Below, piece by piece: positions 1 to 9,835 of a stretch of DNA of 64,000 bases. Location of the stretch: contig CAWGSP010000002.1 of assembly GCA_963825335.1 (NCBI GenBank), positions 62,001 through 126,000 on the forward strand, read 5' to 3'. Made by a program: the position numbers and the translations under genes. Below the pieces are notes generated by a model. That model worked only from the letters and a program-made list of their open reading frames with translations, had not been told where the DNA came from and ran no database searches. Position 1 is the first letter of the stretch, and every line of letters starts with the position of its first letter. This DNA is from Methanobacterium_B sp963825335 (GTDB lineage: Archaea; Methanobacteriota; Methanobacteria; Methanobacteriales; Methanobacteriaceae).

Positions 1-1
1 G

Positions 2-976
2 TATGGAAAAATTAAGGATCGCTTCATCGGGCTTTACAGGGACCTACACGGGGTTGACGAAATCGGATTTGATGCCACCATGGTGTCAAAGGGGGCGGGT
101 GTAGATTTAGAAGTAGATTTTCATGGACGTGGATTGAACCCTCCACATGCACTCCACAGTGAAGGACACCAAGATAGTATGGGTATTTGTTTGTATCTTG
201 CTCTGGCAGAGAAACTCACACAGGGATACATTGATATGATAATCCTAGACGATGTGATGATGAGTGTTGATGCCCCTCACCGCAGGGAGATCTGCCACAT
301 ACTGGCCGAAGACTTCGAGGGAAGACAATTCTTCATCACCACCCACGACCAGACATGGTCAAGAGAATTACAATCTGAGGGTGTTATAGAAACAAAAAAT
401 AAGATTGAATTGTCCAACTGGACCATAGATAATGGTCCGTCTGTAAATACAATGGACGATATATGGGATGCAATCGAAGAAGACCTTAAACGAAACGATA
501 TACCCTCAGCTGCTGCAAAACTCAGAAGGACCTCTGAAGAATATTTCAGTCAGGTTTGTGCATCTTTACATGCCCCTGTTAGGTTCCAATTCAATTGCCA
601 ATACGAGCTTGGTGATCTGTTGAGCGGTGCAATGTCTGAATATAAAAGCCAATTGAAACACGCAAAATCTGCGGCACGGTCATGGGAAAATTATGAGGAA
701 CTCGAAAGACTGACAAAAATAGAAAAATTCTCAAAAAGAGTATTTTCTAGGCTAAATATGGAAATATGGGCAGTTAATCCCGCATTACACTACAATCAAT
801 GGGCAGATTTTACACCACAGGATTTTAAACCGGTAGTTGAAACATTTCATGATTTGTTTTCGATATTCCAGTGCAGTAAATGCGGAACACTCCTACACTT
901 GGTAATCAACGGGCCACGACCCGAAGCAGTTAAATGCAACTGTGGTAATATCACCTGGAATTTGAAGGACAAATAA
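2..976 (+). CDS. SMC/Rad50-like ATPase, C-terminal part (5' end outside window)
   Basis: The frame is open from base 2, so the N-terminus and Walker A lie outside the window. The visible part has the second half of an ABC/SMC-type head: a signature-like stretch SEGHQDSMGICLYLALA, a Walker B strand ending in MIILDDVMMSVD with the D-loop, and a switch histidine in TTHD. A helical region follows, then a C-terminal zinc-ribbon-like pattern (CSKCG, later KCNCG). This architecture fits AAA/SMC ATPases that work on DNA ends or in defence or repair. The exact family cannot be named because the N-terminal and coiled-coil parts are missing. It converges on the kdp operon. Confidence 0.75.
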   Translation, partial: YGKIKDRFIGLYRDLHGVDEIGFDATMVSKGAGVDLEVDFHGRGLNPPHALHSEGHQDSMGICLYLALAEKLTQGYIDMIILDDVMMSVDAPHRREICHILAEDFEGRQFFITTHDQTWSRELQSEGVIETKNKIELSNWTIDNGPSVNTMDDIWDAIEEDLKRNDIPSAAAKLRRTSEEYFSQVCASLHAPVRFQFNCQYELGDLLSGAMSEYKSQLKHAKSAARSWENYEELERLTKIEKFSKRVFSRLNMEIWAVNPALHYNQWADFTPQDFKPVVETFHDLFSIFQCSKCGTLLHLVINGPRPEAVKCNCGNITWNLKDK

Positions 977-980
977 AAAT

Positions 981-1015
981 ATGGCATATCCCAACTCAAG
1001 CACGCCATTTTTTTT
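981..1015 (+). terminator. stem-loop with T-tract between convergent genes
   Basis: ATGGC at 981-985 can pair with GCCAT at 1004-1008 and runs directly into eight T residues. It sits 5 bases after the stop of the ATPase gene and before the convergent kdpD. The stem is only 5 bp; the T-run is the stronger archaeal termination signal. Confidence 0.4.
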
Positions 1016-1049
1016 GATCAAAATTATCATCCAGAATCCTAAAATTTTT

Positions 1050-3002
1050 TTATTGATTTGCATTTGAAAGTGCGAGTGCAACCACCCTTGCAAATGATTC
1101 GATCAGATTTCTCTGTTCATTATCGATGGTGTCTTCTGGTGCAATTCCTAAAACACCAAAAGTCCCTTTTTGAACCTTTAATGGTATTTGATACCATTTT
1201 GAAGATGATAATGTGTCGGTTCCACAGCCTGCTGTTTTTTGATGTTCAAATACCCATTTGGACACACCCATCTCATGATCGTTGAAGTCAGAATTTAGGC
1301 CATTGCGTGATTTGACAACCAAATCATTTTTCTCGTTGGGTAAGATAATTATCACATCGTAACCAAATGTTTCTGATATGTATTTAGTACTTCTCTCCAG
1401 CACATCATCTAAATTCTGAGAATTCAAAAGATCCTTGCTGAAGTCGTACAATGCAGATATAAATTTTTCTCTCTGGCGGGTGTACGTGACTTGTCTTTTG
1501 ACAGTATCTGCCAGTAAGCTTGTTATTATACCCACGATCAACAAAACCAAAAATGTTGGAATGAAAAGCACATCTGATACACTGAATGAATAAAACGGCG
1601 GTACAAAGAAGAAATCAAAGGAAGCAACTGCAAATACTGATGCAAGTATCCCTGCATTACGTCCGTACACAAGACTTGTTAAAACCACGGGTATAATAAA
1701 TATCATGGGTATGTTGATCGCTTCTAGGAACGGCCGGATAAATAAACAAATTATGACAGTGAGGGCAATACTCATAAAACTAAAAATATATGGCTTCAAT
1801 TCCAAATTATTAGCATTCCCTTCCCTTCCCTTCAAATTTTCATGGTTAACGTTGAAATTTTCATCATTTTCAACAACTAATACTTGTGCATCTGTTTTTT
1901 GAATTACTTTGTTGATTATGGAGCCTTGTATGATTTCTTGGAGGCGGGACCTTCTTGAATGGCCCATCATGATCAGTGTAACGTTTTTAGATTCAGCAAA
2001 TGATAATATTTCATCGGCTATGGAACCCGATAAACGGAAAACTTTACCTTCAAGTTCTTCTGCAAGTTCAAGACTCTTTTCTACCTTAAAAATTTCTTGT
2101 GACCTTTCTTTAATTTTAAATGAAGGTTCAACATAAACTGCAAACCATTCAGAGTTAAATCTTTCTGCAAACCTATGAGCTATGCGTATTAACCGTTTAG
2201 AAGATGTATTAGGGCTTATGCATACCATTATCCTGTTGCTGGTTTCCCATGGACCCAAAATATTCTCCTTTTTCAGGTAATAGTCCATGTCATAATCTAC
2301 ATGAACAGTTACGTATCTGAAAGCCATTTCTCTTAAAGCTGTCAGATTTTTTTCGATGAAAAACCGCTGCATGGCTTGTTTGGCCTTATCTGGTATGTAG
2401 ATTTTACCATCCTTAAGCCTGTCAATCAATTCTTCTATCGGCAGATCAACCAATTCAATTTTGTTTGCGAGCTCAATGATCCTGTCAGGAACAGTTTCTT
2501 TTATTTCAACCCCTGTGATCTGGTAGACTATATCATTAATACTTTCTATATGTTGGATATTTAATGTGCTGTAAACATTTATACCCGCATTTAAAAGTTC
2601 TTCCACATCCTGGTAGCGTTTGTTGTGGCGTGACCCTGGAACATTTGTATGGGCCAACTCATCCACCAAAACAAATGCTGGTTTTCTTTTCAAGACAGCA
2701 TCTATATCCAATTCATCCAGCTTTATTCCCTTGTAATTTATTTGCTTGCGAGGTATAAATTCCAGACCATTGAGTAATTCTTCGGTTTCTGACCTTCCAT
2801 GGGTTTCGACAAGCCCCACAACTATATCTTTCTGTTTTTCATGCAGCACACGGGCTTCAGCCAGCATTCGATATGTTTTACCCACACCGGCCACATATCC
2901 CAGGAATATCTTTAGATATCCGCGTGATTTGTCTCCATCTTCATTATCCTTGATTCTATTCAGGAGTTCATCAGGATCTGGTCTTTTGTACTCTTCGCTC
3001 AT
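1050..3002 (-). CDS. kdpD: KdpD-like turgor/K+ sensor lacking a histidine kinase domain
   Basis: The 650-residue protein begins with the KdpD sensor domain. Its P-loop is GYVAGVGKT (about residues 35-43), followed by VGLVETHGR, VLVDELAHTN and the STLNIQHIES block. A universal-stress-protein-like domain (about 255-375) follows, then four membrane helices of the DUF4118 type (about 405-500) and a C-terminal GAF-like domain. It stops there: the HisKA and ATPase domains that bring bacterial KdpD to about 900 residues are absent, and no kdpE response regulator is nearby. It lies 11 bp after kdpC at the end of the operon. It may sense K+ or nucleotides and act on KdpFABC directly rather than by phosphotransfer; that role is inferred. 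Confidence 0.9.
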   Translation of the reverse strand: MSEEYKRPDPDELLNRIKDNEDGDKSRGYLKIFLGYVAGVGKTYRMLAEARVLHEKQKDIVVGLVETHGRSETEELLNGLEFIPRKQINYKGIKLDELDIDAVLKRKPAFVLVDELAHTNVPGSRHNKRYQDVEELLNAGINVYSTLNIQHIESINDIVYQITGVEIKETVPDRIIELANKIELVDLPIEELIDRLKDGKIYIPDKAKQAMQRFFIEKNLTALREMAFRYVTVHVDYDMDYYLKKENILGPWETSNRIMVCISPNTSSKRLIRIAHRFAERFNSEWFAVYVEPSFKIKERSQEIFKVEKSLELAEELEGKVFRLSGSIADEILSFAESKNVTLIMMGHSRRSRLQEIIQGSIINKVIQKTDAQVLVVENDENFNVNHENLKGREGNANNLELKPYIFSFMSIALTVIICLFIRPFLEAINIPMIFIIPVVLTSLVYGRNAGILASVFAVASFDFFFVPPFYSFSVSDVLFIPTFLVLLIVGIITSLLADTVKRQVTYTRQREKFISALYDFSKDLLNSQNLDDVLERSTKYISETFGYDVIIILPNEKNDLVVKSRNGLNSDFNDHEMGVSKWVFEHQKTAGCGTDTLSSSKWYQIPLKVQKGTFGVLGIAPEDTIDNEQRNLIESFARVVALALSNANQ

Positions 3003-3013
3003 GTTATTCGTTT

Positions 3014-3580
3014 TTATTTTTTTAGTTGGTTTAAAGCAATGTTCAGTTTAAGAACATTCACTATTTCTTGTCCTGTCCCGAAAAATGTGTTCTCGGCATT
3101 GGCATTTATCAGATCCACAACTTCTGATTCGCTTATTCCCCTGGCTTTTGCAATTCTTGGGGCTTGGATCATGGCAGAATCTAAATATATATAGCCTTCA
3201 AGCCCGCTTCCAGATGCAAGAACTAGATCTGCAGGAACCACAGCTGTTGACGACAAATTATCTTCTGTTCGGATATTCTGAACATTCTGGGCCACCAGAG
3301 TTATGAATTTTTGATTTGTTGGACCGTAATTTGAACCGCCGGAATCACTGGCATTGTAGTCAACTGCAGATGGTCTGCCCTGGAAATATATTGGACTCGA
3401 AAAATTTTGTCCAATGAGAGCCGAACCTATCAGAGTCCCATTCTCATATATGAGGTTTCCATTTGCCTGTGTAGGGAATGCTACTTGTGATATTCCTGTG
3501 ATAACTAAAGGGTAGACAAGGCCCAGAAGCAAAGTAAACACCACAAATATTAATACTGCATTTTTTAAATCTTTATACAT
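3014..3580 (-). CDS. kdpC: potassium-transporting ATPase subunit C
   Basis: KdpC is the small single-span subunit of the KdpFABC K+-importing P-type ATPase and stabilises the complex. The 188-residue product has one N-terminal membrane helix (LKNAVLIFVVFTLLLGLVYP) followed by an extracytoplasmic domain with the family motifs LIGQNF, YFQGRPSA, SGGSNYGPTN and VPADLVLASGSGLEG. Length is normal for the family. The ATG is preceded by GGAGG, which lies inside the last codons of kdpB, so the two genes are 5 bp apart and probably translationally coupled. Confidence 0.96.
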   Translation of the reverse strand: MYKDLKNAVLIFVVFTLLLGLVYPLVITGISQVAFPTQANGNLIYENGTLIGSALIGQNFSSPIYFQGRPSAVDYNASDSGGSNYGPTNQKFITLVAQNVQNIRTEDNLSSTAVVPADLVLASGSGLEGYIYLDSAMIQAPRIAKARGISESEVVDLINANAENTFFGTGQEIVNVLKLNIALNQLKK

Positions 3581-3585
3581 TTACT

Positions 3586-5635
3586 CTAACCTCCTAACCC
3601 TAAAGCAGTTATTATTATGTCTATAGCTTTTATACCCACAAACGGCAGTATTAAACCACCCACTCCATATATTAAAAGGTTCATTCCGAGTAATCTGGTT
3701 ACGGTAGAACTTTTTCTGAACTTGATACCGCGCAGTGCGAGTGGGATTAATAAGGGTATTACTATGGCATTGAATATCACAGCAGAGAGTACTGCACTGT
3801 ATGGGGTTGAAAGCCCCATAATATTTAAGACTCCCAACTCTGGGTATACCACCGCAAAAACTGCAGGTACTATGGCAAAATATTTTGCTACATCATTGGC
3901 TATGCTGAACGTTGTTAACGCTCCCCTTGTTATCAGGATTTCCTTCCCAATTTCCACTATGTCGAGTAGTTTAGATGGAGATGAGTCTAAGTCTATCATG
4001 TTTGCTGCTTCTCTAGCAGCAGATGTGCCTGCACTCATTGCAACAGCAACATCTGCTTGTGCAAGTGCAGGTGCATCGTTGGTTCCATCCCCAATCATTG
4101 CAACCAAATACTGGTTGTCTCCAGATTGGTATTTACGTATCATTTCCAATTTAGTTTCAGGAAGGGCCTGGGCACTGAAGTCATCTACCCCTGCCTCAGC
4201 AGCTATTGAAGCTGCGGTTAATGGGTTGTCTCCAGTTATCATTATGGATTTGATACCCATCCTCCTCAACTGTGCAAGTTTACTCTTAATACCTTCTTTT
4301 ATGATGTCTTTAAGCCTTATAACTCCTAAAATACCACTTTCATTTGCAACCACAAGGGGTGTATCACCTTTAACCGAAATTTTTTCGACTACTTTATTAA
4401 CATCCTCAGAAACCATACCACCATTATTGGATACAAATTCTTCGATGGCATCAGCAGACCCCTTTCTTATTTTATTGGATCCAATATCAACCCCACTCAT
4501 ACGTGTTTCTGGGGTGAATGGAACGAAGATCGTATTTTCAGGCGGATGTATGTCTCTACCCCTTATTTCAAGTTCTTTTTTTGCTAATTTAACAATACTA
4601 CGGCCTTCCGGTGTTTCATCTGCAAGGGATGACATTAAAGAAGCCTGGATCAGAATCCTTGGTTTCAACACCCGATGCAGGGATGAATTCCGTGGCCATT
4701 CTATTTCCCAATGTTATGGTTCCTGTTTTATCTAGGAGCACCACACTAACATCACCAGAGGCTTCCACAGCTCTTCCACTCAATGCCACTACATTGTGTT
4801 GCAGCAATCTGTCCATGCCTGCAATACCAATTGATGGTAGGAGTGCCCCTATGGTGGTTGGCATCAAACAAACTAGTAATGCTATTAGAATAGGTATTGG
4901 TATTGTAATTCCCATATAATTGGCAAATGACGACAGTGTTATAACAACTGCAAGGAAGAGTGCTGTGAGTGCCAAAAGCAGGATTTCAAGGGCCTTTTCA
5001 TTTGGTGTTTTCTGTCTTTTAGCACTTTCTACCATGCTTATCATGTTGTCTAGGAAAGTGTGGCCTGGATCTGCCGTTATCATGATTTTGATGTTTCCGG
5101 ATAAAAGTTTAGTACCTCCGGTCACTCCACTTTTATCTCCGCCTGATTCCCTCACAACTGGTGCTGATTCACCAGTTACTGCTGACTCATCTACAAGTGC
5201 TGTTCCTTCGGTTATGTCTCCATCACCAGGTATTGTATTTCCTTCCTCAACCAGGATGATGTTTCCCTTTTCTAATGAGAGGGCAGATACCTCTTCTATA
5301 GTCCCATCTTTGAGGATTTTTTTGGCAAATGTTTCGCTTCTGCTTTTTCTTAGTGTTTCTGCCCTAGCTTTGCCCTGGCTTTCTGCTATGGCCTCTGCAA
5401 AGTTTGCAAAAAGTACGGTGAACCAGAACCAAATGGTTATCTGGATGTTGAACAGATTGTGTGTCCCATTGGAAATGTTTAAAACCGTTAAAATCGTGGA
5501 GATTATGGCACCAATTTCAACTACAAGCATTACAGGGTTTCGAATCAACGTGATTGGGTTTAATCGAGTAAATGAACCCTTTAACGCCTGTAATAAAATT
5601 TTTTTCTGGAAAATTCCTTGACCTTTATCTTTCAT
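3586..5635 (-). CDS. kdpB: potassium-transporting ATPase subunit B, split by a one-base frameshift
   Basis: KdpB is the catalytic P-type ATPase subunit. The N-terminal half reads from ATG 5635 (GGGAGGTG upstream; a GTG at 5644 overlaps that site). It contains the actuator motif TGES and the phosphorylation motif DKTGTIT, then runs out of frame at 4616. The C-terminal half is in the neighbouring frame and contains LADETPEGRS, GDNPLTA and GDGTNDAPALAQADVAVAM. Dropping one T near 4654-4655 joins GVETKD to LIQASLMSSLADET and gives a 682-residue protein, a normal KdpB size. The change is therefore one extra base, by mutation, assembly error or programmed shift. As written, the N-half lacks the nucleotide-binding and hinge domains. 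Confidence 0.93.
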
Positions 5636-5648
5636 GTACCACACCTCC

Positions 5649-7352
5649 CTAAGTTGTTATACCCCTCTGTAGGAACAAATGCTCGAGTCCGGGTCCCAGT
5701 GCAAAAACCGAGAAAAATGTCAGCGCACCGAGCAGGATGATGACCATCACAACAAGGACTATGAACAATGGCCCGGTGGTTGGGAAACTTGCAGCAGTAG
5801 TGGGAACTTTTCCCTTTTGTGCTAGTAAGCCTGCTAATGCAATAGCAGGTATTATGGTGGCAAATCTGCCGATCAATATTGCTAGTCCCGTTGTCAGGTT
5901 GTAAAATACCGTGTTAGCACTTAAACCTGCAAATGCTGAACCATTATTTCCAACAGCCGAAAGGTATGCGTATAAAATTTCAGACAGACCATGGGACGAG
6001 GGATTATTAAGACCTACCAGACCCGCCGGTATTGATATGGCTATTGCTGCCAGGATAAGTATTACAGCGTGCGGCAAAACAATCGGTATCACAGATAACG
6101 ACATCTCTGGAGGGCCTAATTTCTTGCCCAGAAATTCGGGTGTTCTTCCTATCATTAGTCCCGCTATGAACATGGTTAATATAACATAAAATAACATTCC
6201 GACCAGACCAACACCTAGACCTCCATAGATAACCTCACCAGTCGCCATGTTAAACATAAATACCAACCCGGTTAATGGCATGGCACTGTCATGCATCATG
6301 TTAACTCCGCCGTTGGATACAACTGTTGTGGCAACCCCCCAGATTGTGGATTCATCAACACCGAACCTTATTTCCTTTCCCTCAAGATTTCCCTGTGATA
6401 CTCCCATTTTAGTTAGTATGGGATTTGTTTGGTTTTCAGACCATACTGCAACTCCTGTTCCCATCACGAACAGTATGGTCATGATTGAAAATATGGCCAG
6501 TCCTTGTCTGATGTTTCGTATCATATATCCAAAGGCAAATACCAGGGAAATTGGTAACAGTATGATGGCCATGGTTTCGAATAGATTTGATACACCGTTA
6601 GGATTTTCGAATGGATGTGCAGAATTTGCATTGAAGAACCCACCACCATTTGATCCCAACATCTTAATGGCTTCTTGGGATGCAACAGGACCCAGTGCAA
6701 TGGTTTGATTGGCTCCTTCGAGAGTGTGTGCTGTAGCATATGGAGCAAGAGTTTGCACAACCCCTTGAGAAACGAGTATCAAAGCTAATATTACTGCTAA
6801 TGGGACTAAAATGTAAAGTATGGTCCGGGTTATGTCAACCCAGAAGTTTCCTAAATTGTCTGTATTTTTCCGTGTAAATCCCCTGATAAGAACCAGCAGC
6901 GAAGCTACTCCCACAGCTGCAGAAACAAAATTCTGTACAGCGAGTCCCATCATCTGTGTGAGGTAACTCATGGTTGTTTCACCGGCATACGATTGCCAGT
7001 TAGTGTTTGTAACAAAAGAAATAGCTGTGTTAAGGGCTGTATCCCATCTCACACCAGGAAGTCCCTCTGGGTTTAATGGCAAAACCCCCTGTAATAATTG
7101 AAGTATAAATAGGAATAATATGGCAAGTAAGTTAAAAATAATAAGTGCATAAGCGTATCTCTTCCAATTCATCTCCTCATGCTCATCAACATCAACCACA
7201 CGGTAAATAAAACGTTCAACCGGAAGAATTAATGGAGTCATGAATGTTCTTTGTCCAGTGAAAACCTTAGACATATATTTTCCAATTGGTACAGCAAGTA
7301 ACACCACTACAAGGAAGAAAATTAAGAAAAAAATTACATCTCCAGATGTCAT
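5649..7352 (-). CDS. kdpA: potassium-transporting ATPase subunit A
   Basis: KdpA is the membrane subunit that selects and translocates K+. The 567-residue protein has about ten hydrophobic helices and the repeated pore-loop segments of the SKT superfamily, for example FVTNTNWQSYAGE, GSNGGGFFNANSAHPFENPN, TTVVSNGGVNMMHDS and SAVGNNGSAFAGL. An ATG at 7367 exists, but it lies within GGGAGGCGGGTG, which looks like the ribosome site for the ATG at 7352, so the shorter start (MTSGDV) is chosen. Its ATG overlaps the TGA of an upstream small ORF (ATGA), and kdpB follows by a few bases. No classical hydrophobic KdpF was found. Confidence 0.95.
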   Translation of the reverse strand: MTSGDVIFFLIFFLVVVLLAVPIGKYMSKVFTGQRTFMTPLILPVERFIYRVVDVDEHEEMNWKRYAYALIIFNLLAILFLFILQLLQGVLPLNPEGLPGVRWDTALNTAISFVTNTNWQSYAGETTMSYLTQMMGLAVQNFVSAAVGVASLLVLIRGFTRKNTDNLGNFWVDITRTILYILVPLAVILALILVSQGVVQTLAPYATAHTLEGANQTIALGPVASQEAIKMLGSNGGGFFNANSAHPFENPNGVSNLFETMAIILLPISLVFAFGYMIRNIRQGLAIFSIMTILFVMGTGVAVWSENQTNPILTKMGVSQGNLEGKEIRFGVDESTIWGVATTVVSNGGVNMMHDSAMPLTGLVFMFNMATGEVIYGGLGVGLVGMLFYVILTMFIAGLMIGRTPEFLGKKLGPPEMSLSVIPIVLPHAVILILAAIAISIPAGLVGLNNPSSHGLSEILYAYLSAVGNNGSAFAGLSANTVFYNLTTGLAILIGRFATIIPAIALAGLLAQKGKVPTTAASFPTTGPLFIVLVVMVIILLGALTFFSVFALGPGLEHLFLQRGITT

Positions 7353-7489
7353 ACACCCGCCTCCCATTCAGATATAGACAAATTGTATGAATATTCCCCA
7401 TGAATAGGAAGACTAAACATCATCCCAGCACTACCCCCGACAGGACTAGGTGAGAAAAAAATTCTACTATTAACTGCAATTTCCATCAT
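7349..7489 (-). CDS. 46-residue ORF overlapping the kdpA start
   Basis: A short frame starts at ATG 7489 with GGGGGGAT seven bases upstream and ends in a TGA that overlaps the kdpA ATG (ATGA). It encodes about 46 residues with no membrane helix, including PSPVGGSAGMMFSLPIHG. It does not look like KdpF, which is hydrophobic and about 30 residues long. The strong ribosome site and four-base overlap suggest real translation, perhaps a leader peptide coupling kdpA expression or an unrecognised subunit. I do not recognise the sequence. Confidence 0.45.
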   Translation of the reverse strand: MMEIAVNSRIFFSPSPVGGSAGMMFSLPIHGEYSYNLSISEWEAGV

Positions 7490-7550
7490 TCTATCCCCCC
7501 ATTTATTCGGAATATTACTTAACAAATTTTTTTAATGTTAGGAGTTTTCT

Positions 7551-7643
7551 ATGAAACCTTGCAACGTTTTAGGATTTCTGTTTGTTCTGTTTTTATTATA
7601 TCTTTTTTCTGACTTTTATTATTTATCATCGGTTTACCGATGA
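7551..7643 (+). CDS. possible 30-residue hydrophobic peptide
   Basis: ATG 7551 is preceded by TTAGGAG at good spacing. It encodes 30 residues, mostly one hydrophobic helix (LGFLFVLFLLYLFSDFYYL), and stops inside the 24-bp palindrome at 7623. It is divergent from kdp. Size and hydrophobicity resemble KdpF-type small subunits, but orientation is wrong and AT-rich DNA gives such frames by chance. Confidence 0.25.
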   Translation: MKPCNVLGFLFVLFLLYLFSDFYYLSSVYR

Positions 7644-7646
7644 TAA
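7623..7646. promoter_or_regulatory. perfect 11-bp inverted repeat, 2-nt spacer
   Basis: TTATCATCGGT (7623-7633) and ACCGATGATAA (7636-7646) are perfect reverse complements separated by TT. It lies in the gap between the kdp operon and the divergent trkA-like gene. The tight spacer suits an operator bound by a dimer; as RNA it would be a hairpin with no clear T-tract after it. Confidence 0.5.
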
Positions 7647-7939
7647 AGTGTTTTTAAAAGGTTTAGCAGGCAACTATGGTTTTTCTAACTCGTATAGGTA
7701 TTACCTTCATCCATATAAACTTTGTGACGGAAAGGAACCGGAACTATCGGATAACCGTTTAAAATATTTTAAAAGCTCTTAAAGAAAGTTAATTGAATAT
7801 TTCACAGTTATATGCAAAAAGTTTATATGTGGTTATGATCTATCATGAACTTTACTTGAAATTAACTTGAAAACATACCATATGTATCTAAATACTGTAA
7901 GCTCGGATTAAATCTTACTATGTAACGTCACATAAACAA

Positions 7940-7961
7940 AGTGAAGTTTTATAACTTCACT
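7940..7961. promoter_or_regulatory. 9-bp inverted repeat upstream of trkA-like gene
   Basis: AGTGAAGTT (7940-7948) and AACTTCACT (7953-7961) flank TTAT. It is 160 bases before the K+ regulatory gene, in the 330-base AT-rich stretch 7783-8114 where I see no gene. It could be an operator or an RNA hairpin. Confidence 0.35.
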
Positions 7962-8119
7962 GTTATGATTAAGAAGTATCAGGATAGGATAATACTATTT
8001 TAGGGCGATATTTGTATGTTAAAATTTTGGATAGTTATGATTAGTTAGTTAACATGAATTGATAAAAAAAATTTATTGGGATTTTTATAATATTAATAAT
8101 GATTAAGAGGTGTCATGTT

Positions 8120-8768
<649 letters not shown>

Positions 8769-9018
8769 ATGAATAACTATAAAATAAATCTTCTGTAATT
8801 TTTTTATTTTTTTAACATATTTTAATCACCATGATTAAATACTCCAATTTTAGTTGTTTGGATCCTTTAAATAATTGTGATAAACTGCTTTTTTTTGATT
8901 GAATGATGAATTACTGTGTGCGTATCCGAGTTTTCATTTGTTTGAGGCCCGTTGTTTAATTATTTATCATGTTTCTGTCTTCACAATTAGCGGTTGAGTT
9001 ATTTTAGATACTCAACGA

Positions 9019-9051
9019 AAACTATATATGCATGCGTGTACACACTTGCAT
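9019..9051 (+). promoter_or_regulatory. TATA box with overlapping TetR operator-like inverted repeat
   Basis: AACTATATATG at 9019-9029 reads as a TATA box. ATGCATGCGTGT (9028-9039) and ACACACTTGCAT (9040-9051) form a 10-of-12 inverted repeat centred on GTGT|ACAC. The repeat lies between the TATA box and the likely start codon at 9055, where an autorepressor of the TetR type would block initiation. Spacing suggests transcription begins at or within a few bases of the ATG, a leaderless mRNA. Confidence 0.55.
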
Positions 9052-9054
9052 AAC

Positions 9055-9636
9055 ATGCAAGATACTGAAGATAAAATACTCGATGCAACCATCAAACTCC
9101 TGGACGAGTTAGGGTGGAAAGGAACAACAACCAAGGGTATAGCTGCCGAAGCCGGAGTAAATGAGGTTACTTTATTCAGAAAGTTTCAAAATAAAGAACT
9201 GCTTTTAAAGGCTGCAAAGAAAAGGAGCGCCAACAAATTCCTTGAAGAACTTGAATTATTGTTTAAAATTAAGGATAATGAGGATACGCGAAAGTATCTG
9301 ATAACTATCTGGAAAAGTGCTTCAAAAATGATAGATAAGCGAATCAACCTGATAAGAATATCAATGGAAGAAGTCAGGGGGATTCCATTTGAAGAGAAAG
9401 TACTGCCAAAGATTTCGAAAATGATCATCGATCACCTGGCAGATTATTTCAAAAAACAGATGGATAGGGGATTAATACGCAATATCAATCCAGAAGTAGC
9501 GGCTTTAAACATTTTCAGCATAGTATTTCAGATCTATATAATGTGGAAAATATACGACCAAAAACCACCAATAGCCGATGATAAATTAATGGAAAATTTC
9601 CTGGAAATATTCTTAAACGGCATAACAGTACCCTGA
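9055..9636 (+). CDS. TetR/AcrR-family transcriptional regulator
   Basis: The N-terminal 50 residues are a classic TetR helix-turn-helix: KILDATIKLLDELGWKGTTT, then IAAEAGVNEVTLFRKFQNKELLL. The remaining all-helical part (to 193 residues) is the ligand-binding domain. An in-frame ATG at 9028 lies inside the palindromic operator and would add CTH-type residues atypical of the family, so ATG 9055 (MQDTEDK) is preferred. It precedes the YhgE/Pip-type membrane protein gene by 200 bases in the same direction and probably controls it and itself; the ligand is unknown. Confidence 0.88.
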   Translation: MQDTEDKILDATIKLLDELGWKGTTTKGIAAEAGVNEVTLFRKFQNKELLLKAAKKRSANKFLEELELLFKIKDNEDTRKYLITIWKSASKMIDKRINLIRISMEEVRGIPFEEKVLPKISKMIIDHLADYFKKQMDRGLIRNINPEVAALNIFSIVFQIYIMWKIYDQKPPIADDKLMENFLEIFLNGITVP

Positions 9637-9835
9637 AACTATTCAAAAATAATTCTAAAAAAACCCAATTAAGTCTAAAAAAATTTCATAGAAAATACAG
9701 AGTTAACGTTAATATTCTAATAAAAACTATTTTCAATGGAAAAATGTGGAATTGCATCATAATTGAATTTATAATCTTAATCAAAGCAATATAAAAGATA
9801 AAATTTACTGTTCACAATTATATAGGACTGATTTA

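Noticed and set aside
3617..4735. Long forward frame of 372 codons across kdpB
   Set aside because: Antisense shadow of the conserved P-type ATPase gene.
7582..7782. 66-codon forward frame between kdpA and the trkA-like gene
   Set aside because: No ribosome site; crosses the perfect palindrome; AT-rich low-complexity translation.
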